Positions 48,638 through 58,451 of a DNA stretch of 64,000 nt are shown piece by piece. The notes beneath the pieces were generated by a model. The model was not told the origin of the DNA. It ran no database searches and worked only from the letters and a program-made list of their open reading frames with translations. The position numbers were made by a program, and so were the translations under genes. Every line of letters starts with the position of its first letter. Position 1 is the stretch's first letter. Source of the stretch: Cyanophora paradoxa (lineage: Eukaryota; Glaucocystophyceae; Cyanophorales; Cyanophoraceae); assembly GCA_004431415.1 (NCBI GenBank), contig QPMI01000199.1, positions 62,001-126,000 on the forward strand, read 5' to 3'.

Positions 48638-49726
48638 TTACATTATGTGGATAATATTATGATGAATGGACAAGGATACATCCAAAAAGTATCTGATATT
48701 GTAGTTTACACCAGCATCTCCTGAATTGACCAGCCTGATCGAATCATTAGCTACAAGGTTCACAATAATATCAAAACCAACAGTTGCATTTCCTGTTGCA
48801 TTTTGAGAGTTAGAATTAATTCCGAATGTTGTCCCATTTTTAAGCAAAGAGGTCAAATAAGTATTGCTTTTAGCACTATTGTAACCAGACGCATGGAAAA
48901 ATACGAGGTAGTTTCCAGAAACAGGTGCAGTAAAACTCCCTGTTGCAGGATCGAAATTATTTCCATGGTTGACTATGACTCCTGTTGATGAGAACAAAGT
49001 TGTTCCACTTGCAGCGAAGTTTGTATCTTTTGAAGTATTGGGTTCCTGTTTTGTTGCAAAGAAACGAGGATGACTACTTAATTTTAGATACTTGTCTGTC
49101 GGAAGTGTAAGGAGCTGAACAGTTGTATTATCTGTTTGAGTTGTCTTTCCAAGAGAAAACACTGTATTTCCATTTCGTTTGTAGTTCACATTTGCATCTG
49201 TCCCATTATCTGTCTCAGGTGTGTTTATTCTTGTATTAGCTGTGATAGTTTGATACTGAAAGTTGCCTGAGAGACCACCATTAAAGTTCATCAATCCTGT
49301 GAATACACTTGTCCCACTCACATTTAATTGGTTTGCTGTAACAGTTCCTGCTACATTGGCTCCATCTCCAATGTAGGAACCTCCACTTCTGACTACAAGA
49401 GCGGAACTAGTGCTTGTGTTACCAAAAGTAACTATCTGTGCTGTGGTAAATCCACCTACATTATCGTATATTGCTGAATCGGGGACTACTTGACCCGCTT
49501 GAACCTGATTTTTATTCGAGATAATAATACCTGTGGTTCTTATCTTGCCCCCATTTCGATCACATCGAATTTCTTTGACTCTGAGTATGTTGTTCTCTGT
49601 GAAAGAGGTATTGCTTGTGGTTTCAGTGCAAATAAAACCGGGTGTTGAATCAAAGACTTCATGAGAGGTGCTATGTAGTGATTTCGCGGCGAGTTCATAG
49701 TTTGGGATCTCTAAAAGAGAGGTCAT
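48638..49726 (-). CDS. Fibre protein with C1q-like head, paralog 2 of element C
   Basis: A 362-residue protein. The ATG at 49726 gives MTSLLEIPNY, and the longer reading overlaps the upstream gene. The stem is highly similar to its neighbour (TPGFICTETTSN, LRVKEIRCDRNGG, RSGGSYIGDGANVAGTVTANQ). The head is again C1q-like (GSFTAPVSGNYLVFF) but quite different in sequence, so heads diverge faster than stems. Confidence 0.68.
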   Translation of the reverse strand: MTSLLEIPNYELAAKSLHSTSHEVFDSTPGFICTETTSNTSFTENNILRVKEIRCDRNGGKIRTTGIIISNKNQVQAGQVVPDSAIYDNVGGFTTAQIVTFGNTSTSSALVVRSGGSYIGDGANVAGTVTANQLNVSGTSVFTGLMNFNGGLSGNFQYQTITANTRINTPETDNGTDANVNYKRNGNTVFSLGKTTQTDNTTVQLLTLPTDKYLKLSSHPRFFATKQEPNTSKDTNFAASGTTLFSSTGVIVNHGNNFDPATGSFTAPVSGNYLVFFHASGYNSAKSNTYLTSLLKNGTTFGINSNSQNATGNATVGFDIIVNLVANDSIRLVNSGDAGVNYNIRYFLDVSLSIHHNIIHIM

Positions 49727-49745
49727 CTTTATAATTACGAAATAG

Positions 49746-51308
49746 TTAAATTGCGACAGCAATGTAATGGATTGTTACAGTTTTGGCTGTATTGTCCATT
49801 GCATATGGATCAGTGAAAAGTTCACATGTGAAATAGTCACTGTAAACATTCAACAGGTTCACAGTAAATATGACTGGTGTTGTAGCGTTTGCTTGTCCTT
49901 CATGCCTTACTGTTGCTGTTACAACAGGAGGAGAAGTGAATGCACTGCTAAAATAGATGGTTAGATTGAACACATATAAATTATTGTAATTCAATACAGG
50001 AGTGGTGTAAGTATATTTTCCTGCTTTTATTTTCCCATTAAAATATGCATTAAGTTGACTGGTAAGATCTGCTTCTGTAATACATCTACTTATAGTCGAG
50101 CTATCTGTGGGGTTCATAGCATAAAAATTTCTTGCATAAGCATTTCCACGAACAAGTAAAGTTTGATCAAAGTAATTCTGTGAATTGTGGAAAAACCATG
50201 TTTCATCAAACATAGGTCCTGCTGGTTCTACTATCTGACCCGATCCTACATACATTGTGTTGTTGGCTCTAATTGTGGTTGCTGTGAAGGGATCAAGAGT
50301 TGGTCTATTGGTCAAATCATTGTAGTTGCCCGAGAAAATCGCTGGTTTGTTATAAATATCTGTATTCCAATCATGAGTGTGTGCAAAATCTGTAATCTCT
50401 GCCTTTGTGTGATTGTGAGCAAAATCTGTAATCTCTGCCTTAGTGTGGGTATGACCAACATATGCAACATTTCCAAGATCGGTAATCTGTGACTTTGTAT
50501 GAGTGTGTGCAAAATCTGTAATCTCAGATTTAAAATGGGTATGAGCAAAATTTGTAATATCCGCTCTGGTGTGGGTGTGTGCAAAATCGGTTATCTGTGA
50601 TTTGGTGTGAGTGTGTGCAAAATCTGTGATTTCTGCCTTTGTGTGGGTATGCGCTCTATTATTCAGATCGAGAAAACTACCCGAAAATGCAACAGGGTGT
50701 AGATTTGCTGCGGTGGGTTTATTAATGAGATCGTTGTAGTCTCCTGTAAATGAAACAGTTTTCAGTTCCCCCCTTCCTACATAATCCGAAGGGAGATCAA
50801 TTTTAATGGGCATTATAGCTGGATCATCTGGGATCACATACTCTCCACCTGTGTGAACCACAGGGTATCTTCGAATATACATATTGGATGCACCCATAAG
50901 AGGTGCCACAATGGGCACATCGGAGTTAACGAGATTGCAAGTGATGGAAAAAATCGTTTTGGGGGCAAACAGATTGCAATCAAAGGTCACAGTGGCGGGA
51001 TCGATAGAAGGATCGACATTTGAACAGATCTGAAACATCCACCCACCCACACAGTTGCAATTTAGATTTCGAAAGGCTGTCCCTGCCATTGCATCCACAT
51101 AGCCAATCCCATTTGCTATGTCATAGATGTGACCAAACTCGTAACCAAAAATGTCATTCCACAGATTGGAAGCCATAGCTCCCGTCACATACCCTTTCAA
51201 ATTTACAAGTAGGTCATTGGATTCACTGGGTATATTGCTATGGGTTATGTAAAATTGATTATTCAACACAGCATTCCTAATTGTCGTCTCTACTATGGGC
51301 TCCGTCAT
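49746..51308 (-). CDS. HTHTK-repeat tail-fibre-like protein
   Basis: A 520-residue protein with an ATG at 51308. The N-terminal 180 residues are a globular attachment-like region. Residues of about 210-330 hold about nine AEITDFAHTHTKSQ-type repeats. A YVGSGQIVEPAGP...WFFHNSQNYFDQTLL block follows, also present in the element A long fibre (YVGSGQIYQPDAP...WFFHNSANIYDKTLL), and then a beta-rich C-terminal domain. It matches the C-terminal half of the element A fibre. It probably forms an extended fibre shaft with a tip domain. Confidence 0.7.
   Translation of the reverse strand: MTEPIVETTIRNAVLNNQFYITHSNIPSESNDLLVNLKGYVTGAMASNLWNDIFGYEFGHIYDIANGIGYVDAMAGTAFRNLNCNCVGGWMFQICSNVDPSIDPATVTFDCNLFAPKTIFSITCNLVNSDVPIVAPLMGASNMYIRRYPVVHTGGEYVIPDDPAIMPIKIDLPSDYVGRGELKTVSFTGDYNDLINKPTAANLHPVAFSGSFLDLNNRAHTHTKAEITDFAHTHTKSQITDFAHTHTRADITNFAHTHFKSEITDFAHTHTKSQITDLGNVAYVGHTHTKAEITDFAHNHTKAEITDFAHTHDWNTDIYNKPAIFSGNYNDLTNRPTLDPFTATTIRANNTMYVGSGQIVEPAGPMFDETWFFHNSQNYFDQTLLVRGNAYARNFYAMNPTDSSTISRCITEADLTSQLNAYFNGKIKAGKYTYTTPVLNYNNLYVFNLTIYFSSAFTSPPVVTATVRHEGQANATTPVIFTVNLLNVYSDYFTCELFTDPYAMDNTAKTVTIHYIAVAI
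50377..50660. repeat. HTHTK-type tandem repeats in element C fibre
   Basis: About seven to eight imperfect direct repeats of roughly 42 bp with a GTGTGCAAAATCTGTAAT-like core encode ITDFAHTHTK units on the minus strand. One unit contains an inserted GNVAYVG segment. Confidence 0.78.
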
Positions 51309-51346
51309 TATATATCTATTATTGCATACTACAAAAATTAAGGTTG

Positions 51347-54300
51347 TTACATTACATTTGGAATATGTTCATATATTCTCCCTTCTCGCTGTGCCATTTC
51401 CGCCATAAAGTCTCTGTCATTATTCATCGTTTGCTCTGCCAATTCTTGTGCTCGTGATTTTTTGGGTGCTGCCCTACTTGCTGGTGGTCGGTCAGTCCTT
51501 ACAACACTAAGAGCGTTTCCATCTGCCGATCTCACCTCTAACCCCACATCTCCTTCGGCTGTTTGGGTCACATTCAGTTCAGGCGTTGAGTATTTATTTC
51601 CTGCACCTGCAATGGTTCTATCTAAGCAAGCACAACAAAGAGCTCGAAATTTGTATGCAAGCACAAGCCCAAGAGCACCGAGAATCGGCAAGAGAATCAT
51701 AAGCACTAACGTTCCTGGATTAGTTCCCGGTGCCCCGACTGGATTTGTAGGATTCGTGGGATTATTAGGTGGTGTGTTTGGATCTGGATTAGTTGTAGGG
51801 GGATCTTGTGAATCGGGATCTGGGTTAGGCTGGTTCGGATTTGGATCATTTGGTGGCGGCTCTGTCGACCCTGCTAATGATGTTGGCGCTGTGTATGCAT
51901 TCGCAAACACGATGGGAGCCGTCGCTGGATTTCCTGTGGAGGATCCTGAGATTGCACCATAGGTATCTGCGAGATACTTGTATAATTCCTGTGTCACAGG
52001 TGGATTGCTCACAGATCGACACACCCAAATATTGCATGTGGTATCATAGACTGTGTCCCTAATAAAGGGAGGTAGAGCCGTCCCACTGAATGACTCAAAG
52101 AATCCATTTCGCGATAGCAATCGATGCCCTGCATCACAATTTCCACCCTCAAAGTACTTCGAAGCCGAAATCGCACCTTGCACATAAATATTGCATGTCG
52201 AGTGCAATCCAATGTTATTAAGGTTAGGAGTGTATCTGTCATCGAGCCGGACAGTGCAAACCCATGGGGAAGCGGTTTTTATATATTTCTTATCGCCTGC
52301 TGTGATCACATCAGTGTTTGGGTGGCTTTCGATTTGGGTAGCAATAGACTCATATTTGTAAGAGTAATAAACTAAGAGACCATCTGTGGAGGATGTAAAA
52401 TAAAAGAAGTCTCTCATGAAGTCTGTGGATCCAAAGAAGTCAGCATTGGTCGATGTTAGGGTGACTTTGGGATAGCTCATGCTGACAGTCTCAGAAGGAT
52501 ATGGAATATAAGAGGTGTAATAGCGATTTAACAGATAATAGTAAAATCCATCTGAGACATTCGAATGAGTGGGCAAGGTGACTGTTAAGGTCTTACTGCG
52601 ATCCTCAAACGTTTTATGTATGACAATGTTGCAAGTATTAATGTATCGAGAATCGAAAAAGTAATTATTTGTAACTCGATTATCGATCAGAGTAGCATTG
52701 GTTCCATTAAATACGAAGTTCTGCCCATTGATCCTCGTAGTATGAATGTCGGTAACATCGAGAGGATACCTTATTTTTAATCGGTCTTCGGGGTCAAATC
52801 GCGGAATAGTTCCTGTTGCCTTCCAACTCACAGTGAAGGGAGGAGAAAGGGAAACTGCTGGGATAACAGAGAGATTAAATTTCGCAAAATTAAACCCAAT
52901 AGGATACCCTGATAAAGCATATGTCACTGTTGCATTTCCCACGAGCGTAAAGCCGGTGGTTGTTATGTTAGTCGCAACAAACGGGGAGTAGCCAGCTGGT
53001 GCATTTTGAAGAGAGGTAGATGAGCCATCATTGACCACATACAGATTCGGGTCTGTAATTTCAATGGTAGGAGGAGAGACAAATGGAGACTCAAATGTGA
53101 AATTAAAACTCGCTGGAACCCCTGCAAGATATCTATATGAGACCGATCCTATTTCGGATGCCTGGAATACTTTGCTTCCACTCCGCACTACATTACTTGT
53201 GTCTTTCACATTGTGGTATGATATGCTGGGAGTCGGGGAGAGCACCAACGAAATAGCATCTGGTAAATCAGACTTTGTTATATACAGCTCTTTAAGATAC
53301 TCCTTTCTAAAAGGCGCGGTCAGATCTCCAATAGTAGCCGATGAACCCGCGACTACAATATTACAGGTGTTTGCACTCAAAGAATAAACTGTGTTCCACC
53401 TTAAAGAGTTCGCGCCAAGATCGAAATTCTGTGAGAAGGGCACGATATTGCTACCTTGTAAATCTCGGTAAACCTTTACTCTGGGTTCGCTATCGAATTC
53501 AGGGGTGATATAATTGATGGTAAGAGTGAAACTTATAGTAGCTTCGGAAGTCAATAAGTTGTTTCGGATGATAAGTAAATTGTATGTCTCGTTAATGACA
53601 AACGAAACCTGAAACCCTGTGGAGGTGACATTGTGAATAAATGCTTTATTCGATTCATTATTGTTAGTGATAGGATTATAATAAGTAGTGTGATCCACCA
53701 ATGAAACAGTGGGTATAGTCGTCTCGAAACCTGTGACACCCAACTGATCCCAAGTGAATGTATATGTAGGTTTGCCTACATAAGCGACAAAGACCCCATT
53801 CGCGATCTGCTGAGGGTATCCCTCGACAGTGTAGGTCTCAGTTCGCGAAACTGATCGGGAAAGGTTACTATTAAAGTCAGTGTAGCTGATTAGTGCATTA
53901 TCACTGGTGAGAATCTGATTGGGTCGGAGTGAGTGATTAAATGGAAGGATTAAATTGGAGGCAAACATGGAAACTCCATGCAACTCTGACCATCTCAGAT
54001 TCGATAAACCAACTCGGTATGTGTTGTCAGTCGCGGGGTAAATGTTCCTTTTCGATAGAATATGGGCTAAGGTAATTGCAAGCGCTCCATCTGCTGCAAA
54101 CAGAGCATTAATTTCGGATTGCAAAGCCGCGATTTCAGTAGTGTGGGTCGTGAGGGTTCCATCCTGGCTTGAATCTTTTGTGTTCTTGTTCCTCTCAAAC
54201 TCCAAAAACGCCTTTACGATGTCCTTGCCTAAAAGATCGTTTATATTGTCTCTGGTAATGTAAACATGGTCTGTTCTCAGTGCCTGTTTCTCTGTGGTAA

Positions 54301-55072
54301 AAGCCGGAATTTCCTCTGCAAATGATATAGTCGTTTTATCAAGTGCTAAGGATCTCACATTCGGAGCATTGGCGCCAATTATATCCACAACGTTCCCGTT
54401 TTCGACAATTTCTAAGGTCGGTTTCGCGGGGTCTAATGTGAAAACGCTCTCTGTTATCTGGGGAACCGATTCGCTCTTCTGAATCACAAAGGATTCGATG
54501 TGTAGGTTACAGGTTGCGACATTGGTGGCGAAGAAAGACTCTGAATTAAATGAGTTTACGTTTAGGGTATCCGTAGTGATGTTACTTGCTGTAATATTGC
54601 TCGTCGTTAGATTACCTGCTGAGAGATCATGGACGACCTCTACCTTTGTTTTCCGTGTGGATACTCCCGCTATAAGTGTGCTATTATCCACGATTCTCAT
54701 AGCTGCATTTTGGAAACCGCTCTCATCTTGAATGAAGAAGTTTAAGCGACCTCTATCGAATGCTTTTGGGATGTTCCTACGATTATATCGCACCGTTTTC
54801 GGTAGCTGGCGGGTTGCCTGAATGCTGGCGACTCTGTTTCGTTCGTTATCATCAAGTAAAAAGTCGATTCCAAGTTTATGATCCCCCTTCTCGACGTTCA
54901 TTAGCTGCAAAGCTGCGGGTCTGCTCGGTGTCCCACTGACTGGATCTTCGCGGTCTGCATTGTAGTTTATTCTCAGAGACCCGCGAATTTCAGTGTTTAC
55001 CTGATCAGTGTCCTCTATCTGAGTGGTCGAATTAATAACTCGTGCATCTGGTCGCGGATTCAGGAACGACAT
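51347..55072 (-). CDS. Giant fibre protein with C-terminal membrane anchor
   Basis: A 1,241-residue protein. The ATG at 55072 (MSFLNPRPD) is used because it aligns with the fibre starts in elements A and B, and the longer reading would overlap the patatin gene. The N-terminus repeats the attachment domain (VASIQATRQLP, FDRGRLNFFIQDESG). The middle is beta-rich and contains SN(I/L)T-type repeats. Near the end comes a long Pro/Asn/Asp linker, then one hydrophobic helix (LVLMILLPILGALGLVLAY), a cysteine-rich juxtamembrane segment and a charged tail of about 100 residues. A membrane anchor is unexpected in a fibre of a naked icosahedral virus. It is intact, unlike its element A relative. Confidence 0.7.
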   Translation of the reverse strand: MSFLNPRPDARVINSTTQIEDTDQVNTEIRGSLRINYNADREDPVSGTPSRPAALQLMNVEKGDHKLGIDFLLDDNERNRVASIQATRQLPKTVRYNRRNIPKAFDRGRLNFFIQDESGFQNAAMRIVDNSTLIAGVSTRKTKVEVVHDLSAGNLTTSNITASNITTDTLNVNSFNSESFFATNVATCNLHIESFVIQKSESVPQITESVFTLDPAKPTLEIVENGNVVDIIGANAPNVRSLALDKTTISFAEEIPAFTTEKQALRTDHVYITRDNINDLLGKDIVKAFLEFERNKNTKDSSQDGTLTTHTTEIAALQSEINALFAADGALAITLAHILSKRNIYPATDNTYRVGLSNLRWSELHGVSMFASNLILPFNHSLRPNQILTSDNALISYTDFNSNLSRSVSRTETYTVEGYPQQIANGVFVAYVGKPTYTFTWDQLGVTGFETTIPTVSLVDHTTYYNPITNNNESNKAFIHNVTSTGFQVSFVINETYNLLIIRNNLLTSEATISFTLTINYITPEFDSEPRVKVYRDLQGSNIVPFSQNFDLGANSLRWNTVYSLSANTCNIVVAGSSATIGDLTAPFRKEYLKELYITKSDLPDAISLVLSPTPSISYHNVKDTSNVVRSGSKVFQASEIGSVSYRYLAGVPASFNFTFESPFVSPPTIEITDPNLYVVNDGSSTSLQNAPAGYSPFVATNITTTGFTLVGNATVTYALSGYPIGFNFAKFNLSVIPAVSLSPPFTVSWKATGTIPRFDPEDRLKIRYPLDVTDIHTTRINGQNFVFNGTNATLIDNRVTNNYFFDSRYINTCNIVIHKTFEDRSKTLTVTLPTHSNVSDGFYYYLLNRYYTSYIPYPSETVSMSYPKVTLTSTNADFFGSTDFMRDFFYFTSSTDGLLVYYSYKYESIATQIESHPNTDVITAGDKKYIKTASPWVCTVRLDDRYTPNLNNIGLHSTCNIYVQGAISASKYFEGGNCDAGHRLLSRNGFFESFSGTALPPFIRDTVYDTTCNIWVCRSVSNPPVTQELYKYLADTYGAISGSSTGNPATAPIVFANAYTAPTSLAGSTEPPPNDPNPNQPNPDPDSQDPPTTNPDPNTPPNNPTNPTNPVGAPGTNPGTLVLMILLPILGALGLVLAYKFRALCCACLDRTIAGAGNKYSTPELNVTQTAEGDVGLEVRSADGNALSVVRTDRPPASRAAPKKSRAQELAEQTMNNDRDFMAEMAQREGRIYEHIPNVM

Positions 55073-55115
55073 CCTCTTTATAAACAAAGAAGATATATAA
55101 GAAGTATATAAGATA
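55073..55115. promoter_or_regulatory. Divergent promoter between fibre and patatin genes of element C
   Basis: A 43-bp spacer with TATATAAGAAGTATATAAG before the patatin ATG and TTTATAAA-like sequence facing the fibre. Both sides offer a TATA box 10-35 bp from the start codon. Confidence 0.5.
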
Positions 55116-56609
55116 ATGAAGACCTGCCTCGCTTTGAGTGGAGGGGGGTCGCGTGGAATAATCGAGGCTGCTATACTGGCACAGATTGAAGCCCAAACCG
55201 GTAAACGAATCCAACAGCTATTCGACTGCTTTGCGGGAACATCCACAGGTGGATTAATCGCGCTCCTATTGAATATCAAGGGAACCGATGGCGCCCCTAA
55301 ATATACTGCCACTGATATTCTTGCGCTCTACAAAGCGAAACTACCGCTGATTTTTGCGAATCCACGAGTGCTTACATCGATTGTGCAACGCCCCAAGTAT
55401 GAAGCAACGAATTTAGAAGCTGTGGCTCTGGAACTCTGCGGCTCAGCGACCATGGCGGATCTCTACAAACCCACCATAGTAACTGCGTTCGACACGGTTC
55501 AAATGTCCCCCGTTTTTATTTCAAGCAACGATGAAGATATTAATGGGATGCTTGTGCGCGATGCTGCAAGGGCTACCTCGGCTGCTCCGACCTATTTCGA
55601 GCCGAAACAAGTCACAGTCGCCGGAAGAACATATTGTTTAATCGATGGTTGCATGAGCGGAAATAATTCGCCCGGGGTTTGTGGCTACACATTCGCCCGC
55701 ACTTTATTCGGAAACTCTTGCGAGGAGGAGCTTATCGTGGTCTCGATTACGGCGGGTCACGTCCAAGACTCTGATAAGGCGACATCTGGATATTCGTATG
55801 ACACTATGAAAAATTGGGGGATCGTGCAATGGATGCTAAGCGCCACAGGATCGCCAATTCTCAGCATGTTCTTAGAGTCGAGCGATCTAAACGCCCACGT
55901 AAAGCTACTGGAACTTTTACCCAGAAACGATGATCAGAATTACGATCGCTACTATAAGCTGAGCGTTCCTTTACCGAAAGATAAAATGACCCTCGATACT
56001 ATCACAACGACGCACCTGCAATATTTGGAAACGGAAGCGCTCGCGTTTGTTTCCGCACAGCAAACGTATTTTAATGCGATGTATTCAGTGCTGACGATGA
56101 ATATCTCAGAGGGCGATGTTCCCATAATTAATCTGTCCGGGTGCACAGATGTAAGCGCACCCCCGGAGTCTAACTGGGTGCCGCTCGATAATAGCGCCTT
56201 TATTGCGGAATTTGGCACAGCTTCTGATGCCCGCTGGTCAAATGCTACGGGATGGGTGGGATTTACAAACCCGCCGCAAGGTAGTAGGTCGGGAGGCAAT
56301 TATTTACGCATTGATTTTCCGCGTCTGTTTATGCTTTCCTCTATAAAAATGAAGCCGGCTGCGAATGGAAACTACATTAAAACGTTTGAGATCGATTACC
56401 AATTAACTCCGGGAGTGTCGGCACTTGTCACATACACAGAAGCCGGCGCGACGAGAGTGTTTACAAATGCAAATCAAATAGCCGGAAGTGCTGATCCCGA
56501 CGAACATTTCTTAGCAAACCCGAGATCTGTGAGAACCCTCGTAATCTGGGTGCTCTCGACGAACGTAGCTTCGGCATGCCGAATAGATTTCGAGGGCTAC
56601 TACGTGTGA
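55116..56609 (+). CDS. Patatin-like phospholipase with C-terminal discoidin-like domain
   Basis: A 497-residue protein, ATG at 55116. It has GGGSRG, nucleophile GTSTGG and the DG of IDGCMSGNN, so alanine of DGA is replaced by cysteine. It is clearly more diverged than the A and B proteins are from each other. The C-terminal region (after about residue 350) again looks like a separate beta-sandwich, with YIKTFEIDY and VRTLVIWVLS strands, although the sequence is weakly conserved. Codon use is CpG-rich, unlike element B. Confidence 0.82.
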   Translation: MKTCLALSGGGSRGIIEAAILAQIEAQTGKRIQQLFDCFAGTSTGGLIALLLNIKGTDGAPKYTATDILALYKAKLPLIFANPRVLTSIVQRPKYEATNLEAVALELCGSATMADLYKPTIVTAFDTVQMSPVFISSNDEDINGMLVRDAARATSAAPTYFEPKQVTVAGRTYCLIDGCMSGNNSPGVCGYTFARTLFGNSCEEELIVVSITAGHVQDSDKATSGYSYDTMKNWGIVQWMLSATGSPILSMFLESSDLNAHVKLLELLPRNDDQNYDRYYKLSVPLPKDKMTLDTITTTHLQYLETEALAFVSAQQTYFNAMYSVLTMNISEGDVPIINLSGCTDVSAPPESNWVPLDNSAFIAEFGTASDARWSNATGWVGFTNPPQGSRSGGNYLRIDFPRLFMLSSIKMKPAANGNYIKTFEIDYQLTPGVSALVTYTEAGATRVFTNANQIAGSADPDEHFLANPRSVRTLVIWVLSTNVASACRIDFEGYYV

Positions 56610-56616
56610 ACAGCGC

Positions 56617-57462
56617 TTAGTCGGTAATCACTTCCAGCTGGAACGAGAATGAGAGACCGTTTATATCCGCAACAGAGCCCCGCCATTTTCGAAGCGAAAT
56701 TGTGAGACGATCTAAATCGAGTTGCGATGTGACATTTACGAAAGGGATGCTTGCGCTCGGTTCGTGGTAAAAGGAATATCTACCAAAGTCCGAGTTCATC
56801 TGAATTCGCAATAGATAGGAGTCGTCGACATTGTTCAGTCTACCTGTAACCGCTGCGAATTTGGTAAAAGGGCGGAGCTCTTCGATATCAAGGTAAATAT
56901 ATGGAATTGCATTAAAGTCGACCATTTTCGGGCATATAATCGCGTAGCGACTGGGGTAATCTCTGAGTGGAACCGGCACTGGTTCTGGTGTGCTGGTGTA
57001 AACCACTCCGGGTTCTATGCCGAGACAATCACAGAACTCCTGGTCTGAGGACTCTAATGTAAACGGGCTATTCGGAGAAGAGAACACGAACCGGTTGGTA
57101 GACAGAGCGAGAGAATAGGAAACGGGGAAGAGACCGAGAGGATTAAAAGAACCGCCTGAAAAACCGAGTAAAGCATCACTGTTTAAAGCTCTCTCTTTCG
57201 GATATCGTTCGTTATCAGCATCGACGTAATAATAATCGTTTACGCTGGGAATCGGTGCTATCATTTTGGATGCGGGGATTACTGTGGGCTCTTCGTTCAA
57301 AAGCGTTATAGTTATTGTCTGATCGGGCGGAACAACATAAGAGCTATTGGGAATCTCAGCTGATAGCACACGAAATCGCCTTACATTATTAAGGCGCGTT
57401 TTCAAGTGCAGCACGCCGTTTTCAAGGTCTCTACTGTCGCAATTTATTGTTATTCTTTTCAT
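56617..57462 (-). CDS. Minor capsid protein 2
   Basis: A 281-residue protein with an ATG at 57462. TINCDSRDLENGVLHLKTRL then VRRFRVLSAEIPNSSYVV matches the N-terminal pattern of the element B minor capsid protein 2, and the end (FSFQLEVI) matches its SFQLEFI. Orientation relative to patatin and penton-like genes is also the same as in element B. Beta-rich, no membrane segment. Confidence 0.7.
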   Translation of the reverse strand: MKRITINCDSRDLENGVLHLKTRLNNVRRFRVLSAEIPNSSYVVPPDQTITITLLNEEPTVIPASKMIAPIPSVNDYYYVDADNERYPKERALNSDALLGFSGGSFNPLGLFPVSYSLALSTNRFVFSSPNSPFTLESSDQEFCDCLGIEPGVVYTSTPEPVPVPLRDYPSRYAIICPKMVDFNAIPYIYLDIEELRPFTKFAAVTGRLNNVDDSYLLRIQMNSDFGRYSFYHEPSASIPFVNVTSQLDLDRLTISLRKWRGSVADINGLSFSFQLEVITD

Positions 57463-57478
57463 AATCTATTATAGTAAG
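57463..57478. promoter_or_regulatory. Sixteen-base spacer between divergent start codons
   Basis: AATCTATTATAGTAAG separates two outward-facing ATG codons. Promoter sequences for each gene must lie in the coding region of the other. The gene order and divergence are conserved in element B, where the gap is 29 bp. Confidence 0.45.
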
Positions 57479-58404
57479 ATGAAAGAATACCTGAGCTTTT
57501 CGAGCGATGATCGCGATGAGGAGTTTACTCAGCCAAACCAGTATGTAGTGACATTACCCCGTCGCTATGACAACGTAAAATCGGTGCGCCTGGTGCAGGC
57601 AACGGTTCCCAATGTTCTTTCGACCGTGACAAACGATATAGACGCCACTGGTGCAACCATCGAGCGCATGGAACTCTATTTCTCGGTCACAGCTTCGGAT
57701 TCCGGATTCGTGACCATCACAATCCCAAAGGATTTTACACCAAAGACGACCTTGCCGCAAAAGTCACAGAAAGACTCGAAGCAGCTCGCCTTTCAGATTT
57801 CGGTGGAAAATATATTAAATGCCGCTATAATACTACTTCAAAGATCTATGAGTTTTTCAGTGATAGTAACTTTTGGTTCAAGTTCTCCAAAGCTTCCCCT
57901 GAAACACTCAGAAAATCCAGTAATCGCAAAGCAATCGCTAAGAAACTCGCAATATTCGGTTTCAAAGATATTCAACTATATGTTTACGAGACATTTACCC
58001 CTCTTGCAAGCGATACATTCCTTGTGTTTAATCCTGGGACGGGAACTGTGACACTCAATCGACGCATTCGCGGCTATACTCGTGGAGATGAGACCCCGGC
58101 GGCGATGATCTGGCTATATATTGACGAATTTGCGCCGTTTATTCGCTCAGTCAACAAGCACGTCGATGGTTATTTCATGCGCATTCCAATCCCACAGGAA
58201 CTCGAACATGGTGATATCTACCACTTCGACACGTCCACTACGGTGCCTCTCATTCGTGAATTCCGCGAATTAAAATCGTTCGACCGCTTGACGATTAAAC
58301 TCATCGACCATGATGGCGCTCTCTTAGATTTCGGGGTTTGGGCGCATTATTTCACTTTTGAAATCGAAACCTACGACGCACCGCCCGAAATGAATTTCTA
58401 CTAA
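57479..58404 (+). CDS. Minor capsid / penton-like protein 1, one frameshift
   Basis: The ATG at 57479 opens the N-terminal domain (LSFSSDDRDEEFTQPNQYVV; YDNVKSVRLVQATVPNV), which matches the element B penton-like protein. The register changes at about 57727-57731 (CCCAAAGG), where one base is apparently missing. The other frame then continues to the end with FNPGTGTVTLN and WAHYFTFEIE. With one base restored the protein would have about 308 residues. Since all neighbouring capsid genes are intact, a homopolymer error in the assembly is plausible. Confidence 0.72.
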
Positions 58405-58451
58405 GCCCTTTAAATTATTTTCTGATCCCAAAGATAAGAGAAGAAACGCTC

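Noticed and set aside
50377-50660. CRISPR-like array from regularly spaced direct repeats
   Set aside because: The repeats and their spacers are all in one coding frame and encode the HTHTK fibre motif. The spacers are not unique sequences.
55073-55312. Extended N-terminus of the giant fibre gene up to 55312
   Set aside because: This stretch is antisense to the patatin active-site region and has no counterpart in the fibres of elements A and B, which start at the MSF residues.
57347-58051. Start of the penton-like gene at 57347
   Set aside because: The upstream part overlaps the divergent minor capsid gene and is not conserved. The ATG at 57479 gives the conserved N-terminus.
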